The translations under genes and the position numbers were made by a program. A DNA stretch of 5,181 bases from VRUE01 sp044867925. GTDB taxonomy: Bacteria > Actinomycetota > Thermoleophilia > Solirubrobacterales > 70-9. Below the pieces are notes generated by a model, which saw only the letters and a list, made by a program, of their open reading frames with translations, had not been told where the DNA came from and searched no databases. The stretch lies in assembly GCA_044867925.1 (NCBI GenBank), contig JBIOVV010000079.1, positions 1 through 5,181 of the forward strand, read 5' to 3'. Below, piece after piece: positions 1 through 5,164 of this stretch (positions within the stretch are counted from its first letter, which is position 1; every line of letters starts with the position of its first letter).

Positions 1-88
1 CGTGGACACACGCGGCTTCGAGGTTCGCCGGCCCGATGCGGTGGCCACCGCATCGGGCCGGCGAACCTCGAAGCCGCGTGTGTCCACG
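1..88. repeat. Perfect 88-bp palindrome at the left edge, probable fold-back artefact
   Basis: Bases 1-44 are the exact reverse complement of bases 45-88, with no mismatch and no spacer; the centre is GGTGGCCACC around 44/45. Arm 45-88 continues the minus-strand reading frame naturally, with normal codon use. Arm 1-44 is just its mirror image, and reading on into it yields a basic, unconvincing tail. A perfect inverted repeat with no loop is hard to maintain in a cell, and this one starts at base 1. The simplest reading is a chimeric or fold-back join at a contig end, from amplification or assembly. A real cruciform element cannot be excluded from sequence alone. Confidence 0.95.
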
Positions 89-969
89 TCGAGCAACGCG
101 CTTGTCGGTTGCGGTCCCGGCCGGCGCCGCAGCACGACGAGCCGGCGGCCGTCTTCGCGCGTCTGCAGCTGTAGCAGGTAGTAGAAGCGCCTCGGCAGCC
201 TGGTGAGCTGTGGCAGGTCGATGCAGACGGCCCGGCCGGCGACGGTATCGAGGGCGTGGACGAACGGCTCCTTGCCGCCGCCGTCGTAGAGCGTGTAGGC
301 CCAGCGCCCGCCGGGGCTCGTCGCGCGGTAGAGCGGCAGGCCCTCCATGCGCTCCTCGGGCTCCTCGGGGTCGACGATCGGTTCGGGGAGGAGGCGGTCG
401 CTCTTCACGTCGTAGGCGCGCACCTCGTAGTGGATGACGTAGGCCGGCTCGGTGAGGCTCGGCAAGTAGTGGATCAGGTAGATCGTCGAGCCGTCCGGCG
501 AGATCGCGTCGAAGGCGTAGTGACCGGTGAGCTCGACCGAGCGGAACACGCTGGGCGGGCGCCGCTGTCCGGCTTGCAGGTGTCGCTGAGGACGCAGGTC
601 GGTATCGAGGAGTGCCAGCCGCGTGGTCTTGGGCGGGTAGACAGGGCTGTCGAAGGCGAAGCGGCTCAGGACCAGCGTCTTGCCGTCGCCGGAAAGGCCT
701 CCACCGCTGCCGTTGTAGTCGACCGCCGGCACGTCGTAATCGCCGCCGAGCTGCCACCAGCGCTCGACCCGGCCGTCGCGCCTGTCGATCCGCTCGACCA
801 CCGTGAGCTCGGGCGCGGTGTGGGTGGTGATGGCGACGTAGCGATACGGAGATCCGTCGACCGTGACGCCGTTCCGCGCGCCCATCTCGAGCCCCTTCGC
901 CGTGGCGCTCGGCGCGGCAGCTCCGCAGCTCAGCAGGGCCAGCATCGCGACCAACAGCACCCTCTTCAT
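1..969 (-). CDS. Exported protein with beta-propeller-like repeats, 3' end missing
   Basis: An open frame runs leftward from ATG at 969-967 to the window edge without a stop (323 codons), but only about residues 1-308 are trustworthy because the frame enters the fold-back palindrome at base 45. Start choice is supported by AGGAGG five bases upstream. The N-terminus has a short positive region (MKR), a hydrophobic core to about residue 13, then LLSC at 12-15 and a small-residue stretch ending SATA-K near 24. It could therefore be a lipoprotein (imperfect lipobox, C15) or a signal-peptidase-I substrate; either way export is likely. The mature part has recurring D-G turns followed by hydrophobic strands: LSGDGKTLVL (92-101), ISPDGSTIYL (156-165), SPGGRWAYTL (218-227) and EDGRRLVVL (272-280). 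This roughly 55-65-residue spacing resembles blades of a WD40/PD40/YVTN-type propeller. No catalytic motif is visible and the function is unknown. Similar proteins seem familiar from Thermoleophilia, an impression not checked. It is transcribed divergently from the exporter. Confidence 0.8.
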   Translation of the reverse strand, partial: MKRVLLVAMLALLSCGAAAPSATAKGLEMGARNGVTVDGSPYRYVAITTHTAPELTVVERIDRRDGRVERWWQLGGDYDVPAVDYNGSGGGLSGDGKTLVLSRFAFDSPVYPPKTTRLALLDTDLRPQRHLQAGQRRPPSVFRSVELTGHYAFDAISPDGSTIYLIHYLPSLTEPAYVIHYEVRAYDVKSDRLLPEPIVDPEEPEERMEGLPLYRATSPGGRWAYTLYDGGGKEPFVHALDTVAGRAVCIDLPQLTRLPRRFYYLLQLQTREDGRRLVVLRRRPGPQPTSALLDVDTRGFEVRRPDAVATASGRRTSKPRVST

Positions 970-974
970 CTTCT

Positions 975-980
975 CCTCCT
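975..980 (-). promoter_or_regulatory. Shine-Dalgarno site of the exported-protein gene
   Basis: On the minus strand this reads AGGAGG within AAAAGGAGG and lies five bases before ATG 969. It fixes the start of the minus-strand gene. It also shows that this genome uses strong Shine-Dalgarno sites at some genes, in contrast to the exporter, trpS and scpA. No convincing promoter was found upstream of it on this strand. Confidence 0.8.
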
Positions 981-1061
981 TTTGCGGGCTCACGCAATGA
1001 GTACGCGCGAAGGCACGGCAGAGGTCCCCTCGCGGTCGTCCGGCTCACGGCTGCCGCTGCG

Positions 1062-1067
1062 TACACT
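1062..1067 (+). promoter_or_regulatory. -10 box (TACACT) of a probable leaderless promoter for the exporter
   Basis: TACACT fits the actinobacterial TANNNT -10 pattern and is followed by exactly six bases before GTG 1074. Transcription starting about seven bases after the box would begin at or next to the start codon, giving a leaderless mRNA. This agrees with the absence of any purine-rich Shine-Dalgarno sequence upstream of the GTG. No good TTGACA-like -35 is seen 16-18 bases further upstream. The same spacing recurs at scpA. The start site itself is inferred. Confidence 0.55.
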
Positions 1068-1073
1068 CGCCCG

Positions 1074-2684
1074 GTGTCCCGCCGCCAGCGCCTGACACTG
1101 GTCGCGACGATCCTCGGCTCGACCGTCGTCTTCCTCGACTCGACCGTGGTCAACGTGGCGCTGCCGGCGATCGCCGACGGGCTCGACGCGGGGCTGGCGG
1201 GGCAGCAGTGGGTGGTCGAGGCCTACATGCTCACCCTGGTCTCGCTGCTGCTCGTCGGTGGCTCGCTCGGCGACCAGTTCGGCCGGCGGCGGATGTTCGT
1301 CTTCGGGCTGATCGCCTTCGGCGCGACCTCGGCGCTCTGCGCGATCGCGCCCACGGTCGAGATCCTGATCGGCGCCCGGGCGCTGCAGGGGATCGCCGGG
1401 GCGCTGCTGGTGCCGGGATCGCTGGCGATCGTCGCCGCCACCTTCGAGGGCGCCGAGCGGGGCAAGGCGGTCGGCACCTGGACCGCCTGGACCGGGATCG
1501 CCACCGTGATCGGGCCGGCCGGAGGGGGCGCCCTGATCGGGCTGACCTCCTGGCGGGCGATCTTCTGGGTCAACCTGCCGCTGATCGCGGCGACCGTGGC
1601 GCTGACCATGCACTCGGTCGAAGAGAGCCGCGATCCCGACGCCTTCCGCGGCATCGACTGGACCGGCATCGCGCTCTCGGCCGCCGGTCTCGGCGGCCCG
1701 GTCTTCGCCCTGATCGAGCAGCCGACCCGGGGCTGGGGCGATCCGTTCGTCTGGGTTCCCTTCGTCGCCGGCATCGTCTGTTTCGTGCTCTTCGTCGGGC
1801 ACGAGATGCGCGCCCGCCACCCGATGCTCGACCTGGGCTTGTTCAGGATCCGCAACTTCGCCGTCGCCAACCTGACCACGCTCTCGACCTACGCGGGCCT
1901 GATCGGCGGCCTCTTCTTCGTCGGCCTCTTCCTCCAGCAGGTCTCGGGCTACTCGCCGCTGGAGGCCGGTCTGGCGACCACCCCGATCTCGCTGATCCTC
2001 TTCTTCCTCTCGCCGCGCTGGGGCAAGCTGGCCTCCGGCACCGGTCCGCGCCTGCCGATGACGATCGGGCCGATCGTCGGCGGGATCGGCCTGCTGATGC
2101 TGTTGATGGTCAGTGCCGGCGGCGATTACGTGACCGAGGTGCTGCCGGGCATCCTCGTCTTCGGCCTCGGCCTCTCGGCAACCGTCGCGCCGCTGACCGC
2201 GACCGTGCTGGATTCGGTCTCCGAACGCCACGTCGGCATCGCCTCGGGGGTCAACAACGGCATCGCCCGCGTCGCCGGCCTGCTGGCGATCGCCGTGCTC
2301 GGCGCCGTGATCTCGGCCTACTTCGGCTCGACCCTCGATAGCAACCTCGGCGACCGCCCGCTCGGCCCCCGCGCCGAGCGAACCATCGTCGACGCCAAGG
2401 CCCAGCCGCTCGCCGTGCCCAAAACCGACAAGCTGCCCTCTGTCCAGGCCATCCGCGTGAGCACCGCCGCGGCCGACGCCTCCACCTCCGCCTTCCACCT
2501 CGGCATCGGCATCGCCGGCGTCCTGATGATCGTCGGCGGCATCGTCTCCGGCTTCGGGATAGAGAATCCCCGCCGAGCAATGGAAGCTGTGCCAAGCAGG
2601 GGCTCTGCCCAAGCCGGCGAGTGCGGCCACGGAGCCGACGCGGATTGCTCCGAAGCGCCAGACCTGGCCCCCGACCCCACCTAG
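1074..2684 (+). CDS. DHA2-type (EmrB/QacA-like) 14-TM MFS drug efflux transporter
   Basis: This 536-residue inner-membrane protein has the hallmarks of proton-driven DHA2 multidrug exporters. TM1 carries LDSTVVNVALP (21-31). Motif A is GGSLGDQFGRRR (62-73), motif B is RALQGIAGALLVPG (102-115), and antiporter motif C is around GIATVIGPAGGG (141-152). SWRAIFWVNLP (159-169) opens the sixth helix, the linker RHPMLDLGLFRIRNF (248-262) is typical, and SGVNNGIARVAG (391-402) lies near helix 13. A polar loop at about 417-472 separates the last two helices, as in this family. The length is normal for 14-TM members. GTG 1074 puts the N-terminus right at TM1 and sits six bases after a -10-like box. The substrate cannot be read from sequence; antibiotics, dyes or other hydrophobic compounds are usual for the family. 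No regulator gene is adjacent. The tail after residue 495 is hydrophilic and has unusually many A/T-ending codons. Confidence 0.93.
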   Translation: MSRRQRLTLVATILGSTVVFLDSTVVNVALPAIADGLDAGLAGQQWVVEAYMLTLVSLLLVGGSLGDQFGRRRMFVFGLIAFGATSALCAIAPTVEILIGARALQGIAGALLVPGSLAIVAATFEGAERGKAVGTWTAWTGIATVIGPAGGGALIGLTSWRAIFWVNLPLIAATVALTMHSVEESRDPDAFRGIDWTGIALSAAGLGGPVFALIEQPTRGWGDPFVWVPFVAGIVCFVLFVGHEMRARHPMLDLGLFRIRNFAVANLTTLSTYAGLIGGLFFVGLFLQQVSGYSPLEAGLATTPISLILFFLSPRWGKLASGTGPRLPMTIGPIVGGIGLLMLLMVSAGGDYVTEVLPGILVFGLGLSATVAPLTATVLDSVSERHVGIASGVNNGIARVAGLLAIAVLGAVISAYFGSTLDSNLGDRPLGPRAERTIVDAKAQPLAVPKTDKLPSVQAIRVSTAAADASTSAFHLGIGIAGVLMIVGGIVSGFGIENPRRAMEAVPSRGSAQAGECGHGADADCSEAPDLAPDPT

Positions 2685-2694
2685 CCCCCGGCCA

Positions 2695-2739
2695 GGTGCA
2701 ACGCTTTGTGGCGGCCACCGGACCGCAACGCGTTGCAGC
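2695..2739. repeat. Hairpin unit 1 of a tandem pair (GGTGCAACG repeat)
   Basis: The left arm GGTGCAACGCTTTGTGG (2695-2711) faces CCGCAACGCGTTGCAGC (2723-2739). Over 17 positions there are 14 Watson-Crick pairs, one G-T wobble (2709/2725) and two mismatches (2696/2738 and 2705/2729), around an 11-base loop. The right arm also contains the perfect 12-bp palindrome GCAACGCGTTGC (2725-2736). The unit starts 11 bases after the exporter stop codon and has the same length (45 nt) as unit 2. There is no following T-run, so it is not a standard intrinsic terminator, although it may shape or protect the exporter mRNA 3' end. Confidence 0.8.
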
Positions 2740-2755
2740 GACAGAGCCCATTGCA

Positions 2756-2800
2756 GGTGCAACGTTTTGCGGTTCTGGGAGAGCCATAAAGCGTTGCACC
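2756..2800. repeat. Hairpin unit 2 of a tandem pair (GGTGCAACG repeat)
   Basis: The left arm GGTGCAACGTTTTGCGG (2756-2772) faces CCATAAAGCGTTGCACC (2784-2800). The pairing continues inward, giving 21 paired positions: 17 Watson-Crick, three G-T wobbles (2765/2791, 2769/2787 and 2773/2783) and one mismatch (2770/2786). It closes on a GGG loop at 2777-2779. It lies 61 bp, start to start, after unit 1, with a 16-base spacer. Its right end is 20 bases before the putative trpS -10 box, so it covers the region where a -35 or an operator could sit. The outermost arms of the two units (2695-2711 and 2784-2800) match as inverted repeats at 16 of 17 positions. Confidence 0.85.
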
Positions 2801-2820
2801 ACTTGGGTGGGCTGCTGGTC

Positions 2821-2826
2821 TAGGCT
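2821..2826 (+). promoter_or_regulatory. Possible -10 box (TAGGCT) of trpS
   Basis: TAGGCT fits TANNNT and lies nine bases before ATG 2836, with no Shine-Dalgarno sequence between them. The bases after the box (GCCCG) resemble those after the exporter box (CGCCCG). The resulting mRNA would be leaderless or have only a few untranslated bases. No clear -35 is present; the repeat arm ending at 2800 occupies part of the upstream region. Confidence 0.45.
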
Positions 2827-2835
2827 GCCCGCTCC

Positions 2836-3828
2836 ATGGCCAAGCCGATCGTCTTCTCAGGGATTCAGCCGACAGGACGCAAGCATCTCGGCAACTTCAT
2901 CGGCGCGATCCGCCAATACGTCGAAGGCCAGGATCACGCCGACCCGGCGATCTTCTGCATCGTCGACCTGCACGCGATCTCGGTCGCCTACGACCCGGCC
3001 GAGCTGCGCGAGCGGCTCTACGACACGGCCGCGATCCTGCTTGCCGCCGGCCTCGATCCGGAGCGCTGCATCTTCTTCCGCCAGTCCGACGTGCGCGAGC
3101 ACAGCGAGCTGACCTGGCTGCTCTCGGCGGTCACCTCGCACGGCGATCTCAACCGCATGACCCAGTTCAAGGACAAGTCGGCGAAGCAGGAGCTCGTCTC
3201 CGCGGCGCTCTTCTTCTACCCGGTGCTGATGGCGGCCGACGTGCTCGCTTACCGGGCGACCGAAGTGCCGGTCGGCGACGACCAGCGCCAGCACGTCGAG
3301 CTGATGCGCGAGATCGCCCGTCGCTTCAACGAGCGCTTCGGCGAGACCCTGGTCGTGCCCGAGATGCGCATCCCCGAGGTCGGGGCGCGGATCATGGATC
3401 TGCAGGAGCCCGAACGGAAGATGTCGACGACGGGCGGGACTGAGAACGGCACGGTCCTCGTCCTCGAAGAGCCGGCGGCGATCCGCAAGAAGTTCGGCAG
3501 CGCCGTCACCGACTCCGGCCGCGAGGTGCGCCGCGCGCCCGAGAAGGCCGGCATCACCAACCTGATCGACGTCTACGCAGTCGCTCGTGGCACCGACCCC
3601 GCCGCGGTCGAGCGCGAGTTCGAGGGGGCCGGCTACGGCGACTTCAAGCAGGCTGTGGCCGAGGCGGTCGTCGACTACCTCGCCCCGGTCCGCGAGCGCT
3701 ACGCGGAACTGCGCCCGGACCAGGAGGCACTCGAGGCGATCCTCGCCGGCGGCGCCGAGAAGGCCCGCGCGATCGCCGCGCCGACCGTGGCCGACGTTCG
3801 CGAGCGCATGGGTTTCGGCCCCGCCTAG
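2836..3828 (+). CDS. trpS: Tryptophanyl-tRNA synthetase (class Ic)
   Basis: This cytoplasmic enzyme charges tRNA-Trp with tryptophan using ATP, via tryptophanyl-adenylate. The 330 residues match the usual bacterial length. The N-terminus FSGIQPTGRKHLGNFIGA (7-24) holds the HIGH-type motif as HLGN (17-20). Other family landmarks are DLHAIS (44-49), NRMTQFKDKS (106-115), MAADVLAY (132-139, with the indole-recognising aspartate expected at D135) and VGDDQRQH (146-153). The KMSKS loop appears as KMSTT (195-199), so the second lysine is threonine while the first is kept. The segment after it (FGSAVTDSGREVRR) is as expected, and the C-terminal helical anticodon-binding part is complete. ATG 2836 is chosen because the conserved FSGIQPTG segment begins seven residues in and a -10-like box lies just upstream. 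It is 33 bp before scpA and probably partly co-transcribed with it. Symbol trpS is secure at family level; whether the genome has a second TrpRS is unknown. Confidence 0.97.
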   Translation: MAKPIVFSGIQPTGRKHLGNFIGAIRQYVEGQDHADPAIFCIVDLHAISVAYDPAELRERLYDTAAILLAAGLDPERCIFFRQSDVREHSELTWLLSAVTSHGDLNRMTQFKDKSAKQELVSAALFFYPVLMAADVLAYRATEVPVGDDQRQHVELMREIARRFNERFGETLVVPEMRIPEVGARIMDLQEPERKMSTTGGTENGTVLVLEEPAAIRKKFGSAVTDSGREVRRAPEKAGITNLIDVYAVARGTDPAAVEREFEGAGYGDFKQAVAEAVVDYLAPVRERYAELRPDQEALEAILAGGAEKARAIAAPTVADVRERMGFGPA

Positions 3829-3849
3829 CTCGCCGTCGCTTCCGGGCGT

Positions 3850-3855
3850 TACGGT
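3850..3855 (+). promoter_or_regulatory. -10 box (TACGGT) of a probable leaderless promoter for scpA
   Basis: TACGGT fits TANNNT and is followed by exactly six bases (CTCACC) before GTG 3862. This is the same box-to-start geometry as at the exporter. The 33-bp gap after trpS holds no Shine-Dalgarno sequence and no terminator hairpin, so scpA may use this promoter, read-through from trpS, or both. No TTGACA-like -35 is visible. Confidence 0.5.
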
Positions 3856-3861
3856 CTCACC

Positions 3862-4599
3862 GTGACCGTCGCCGAGCTGGATCTCGACCTCGACGTCTTC
3901 GCCGGTCCCTTCGACCTGCTGATGGCGGTCGTGCTGCGCGAGGAGGTGAGCCTGCTCGAGGTCGAGCTGGCCGAGGTCGTCGTCGCCTACGTCGAGCACC
4001 TCGAGCGCACCGAAGAGCTGGAGCTCGACGTCGCGACCGAGTTCCTCGTCCTGATCGCCTCGCTCCTGGAGCTGAAGTCGCGGTTGCTGCTGCCCGGCGA
4101 CGAGGAGGGGCTCGAGGACGTCACCCCGGAGGAGGCGGTCGAGGAGCTGCTGGCGCGCCTGCTCGAGTACCGCCGCTATCGCGCCGCCGCTGAGGTTCTG
4201 GAGCAGCGCTTCGAGGCGGCTCGCGGCTACCTCTACCGCTCGGCGCCGCTGCCGCCGGAGCTGCGCAAGGTGGCGCTCGACGCGGCGACCGCGGTCTACG
4301 ACCCGGAGCGGCTCGGCGCCGCCCTCGGCGACCTATTGACCGAGCCGCCGGAGCTGAACCTCGACCACATCCGCCCGACGGTCTCGCTGCAGAAGCGCCT
4401 CGTGGCCCTGCGCGACGCGCTGCGCAAGTACTCCAGCATCGACTTCGACGAGCAGTTCGGCGGAGAGGACCGTCTCACCCAGGCGGTCACCCTTTTCGCT
4501 CTGCTCGACATGTACCGCAAAGGCGAAGCGACCTGGGAGCAGGCCGAGCCCTTCGGCCCGATCGAGATCCGCAAGAAGGAGGCCCCCGCAGGTGAGTGA
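3862..4599 (+). CDS. scpA: Segregation and condensation protein A (kleisin)
   Basis: ScpA is the kleisin subunit that bridges Smc heads and, with a ScpB dimer, forms the bacterial condensin needed for chromosome compaction and segregation; it acts on the nucleoid. The 245-residue protein is normal in length. The N-terminal Smc-neck-binding domain starts with FAGPFDLLM (13-21), a form of the family FEGPLDLLL motif. It continues with the conserved helix ATEFLVLIASLLELKSRLLLP-type segment at 58-78. The middle (about 85-170) is acidic and helical and is the likely ScpB-binding linker. The C-terminal winged-helix domain contains the TQAVTLFALLDMYRKGE segment (about 208-224) and ends in PIEIRKKE. 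GTG 3862 leaves only 12 residues before the FAGPFDLL motif, as in relatives, and sits six bases after a -10-like box. The 3' end overlaps scpB by eight bases. Confidence 0.95.
   Translation: MTVAELDLDLDVFAGPFDLLMAVVLREEVSLLEVELAEVVVAYVEHLERTEELELDVATEFLVLIASLLELKSRLLLPGDEEGLEDVTPEEAVEELLARLLEYRRYRAAAEVLEQRFEAARGYLYRSAPLPPELRKVALDAATAVYDPERLGAALGDLLTEPPELNLDHIRPTVSLQKRLVALRDALRKYSSIDFDEQFGGEDRLTQAVTLFALLDMYRKGEATWEQAEPFGPIEIRKKEAPAGE
4576..4582 (+). promoter_or_regulatory. Shine-Dalgarno site of scpB
   Basis: AAGGAGG lies inside the last codons of scpA and nine bases before GTG 4592. It decides the scpB start and shows that this operon-internal gene uses classical ribosome binding, unlike the first gene scpA. 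Overlap with the scpA stop suggests coupled translation of the two partners. Confidence 0.85.
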
Positions 4600-5164
4600 C
4601 CTGACCCGCACGATCGAGGCGCTGCTCTTTCTCTCGCCGCAACCGGTCAACGCCCGCGACCTGGCGGAGGCCGCCGAGGCGACCGAGGGCCAGGTCGTCG
4701 AGGCGATCGAGCTTCTGCGCGAGGATCTCGCCGAGGGCAGGCGCGGCGTCGTCCTGCGCGAGGTCGGCGGCGGCTTCGCCCTCGCCAGCGATCCCGCCAG
4801 CGAGGCGGCGGCCCGCCGCCTGCTGGCCAAGCCGCGCACGCCGCCGCTGACCCAGGCGCAGGCGGAGACGCTGGCGATCGTCGCCTACCTGCAGCCGGTC
4901 ACTCGGCCCGAGGTGGCACGTATCCGCGGCGTCACCTCCGAGTCGGCCGTGCAGACGCTGGCCGAGCGGGGCCTGATCGAGGAGTCGGGGCGCTCGCAGT
5001 TCGGCGCCGCGATCTTCAAGACGACGGAGCTGTTCGAGCGGCTCTTCGGGCTCGCCGGGCTCGATCAGCTGCCCGATCCGTCGCAGTTCGATCCGACGCC
5101 GGACGATGAGCGGGAGCTGCGGGAGAGACTCCTTAAGGCTGGGGAGCAGCGGTCAGAGCCATGA
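4592..5164 (+). CDS. scpB: Segregation and condensation protein B (winged-helix Smc partner)
   Basis: ScpB dimerises, binds the central part of ScpA and completes the Smc-ScpAB complex. The protein has 190 residues, near the usual size. It has two winged-helix domains: the first covers about residues 1-80 and begins with the family pattern TIEALLFLSPQPV (7-19). The second, about 84-165, carries the highly conserved block from L86 to R134, with ETLAIVAYLQPVTRPE, IRGVTSESAVQTL and ERGLIEESGR. The GRPILYGTT-like segment of other ScpB proteins appears here as FGAAIFKTT (137-145). A charged tail (about 165-190) follows. GTG 4592 overlaps the scpA TGA at 4597-4599 and has AAGGAGG nine bases upstream, so the start is well supported. 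Its own stop TGA (5162-5164) overlaps the next start. Codon use matches its neighbours. Confidence 0.95.
   Translation: MSDLTRTIEALLFLSPQPVNARDLAEAAEATEGQVVEAIELLREDLAEGRRGVVLREVGGGFALASDPASEAAARRLLAKPRTPPLTQAQAETLAIVAYLQPVTRPEVARIRGVTSESAVQTLAERGLIEESGRSQFGAAIFKTTELFERLFGLAGLDQLPDPSQFDPTPDDERELRERLLKAGEQRSEP

Noticed and set aside
987..1049. Direct repeat GGCTCACG at 987-994 and 1042-1049 in the divergent intergenic region as paired operators
   Set aside because: An 8-bp match in GC-rich sequence is easily due to chance; it shows no dyad symmetry or placement relative to a promoter.
256..1095. A 279-codon plus-strand open frame over the left region
   Set aside because: It lies antisense to the exported-protein gene, has no recognisable motif or Shine-Dalgarno site, and runs across the divergent intergenic region into the exporter start.
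2662..2697. Inverted repeat ACCTGGCC/GGCCAGGT around the exporter stop as a terminator
   Set aside because: The 8-bp stem is perfect, but the loop is 20 bases, no T-run follows, and the right arm overlaps the start of the repeat array. It is too weak to call a terminator.
990..2762. A 590-codon open frame on the minus strand opposite the exporter
   Set aside because: Its product is a low-complexity run of D, G, R, E and Q, as expected when the complement of a GC-rich membrane-protein gene is read. The plus-strand frame has full family motifs, so the antisense frame is a shadow.
2695..2800. CRISPR array
   Set aside because: The repeats alternate in orientation, are only 17 bp, and have short spacers of unequal size; no cas gene is nearby.
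2801..2826. TGGGTGGG upstream of trpS as part of a T-box leader
   Set aside because: The conserved T-box core (AGGGTGGNACCGCG-like), stem I features and an antiterminator are absent, and the likely start site lies downstream of this point.
2857..3999. A 380-codon minus-strand open frame opposite trpS
   Set aside because: It is antisense to a clearly conserved trpS and extends into scpA; the composition is that of a GC-rich shadow frame.
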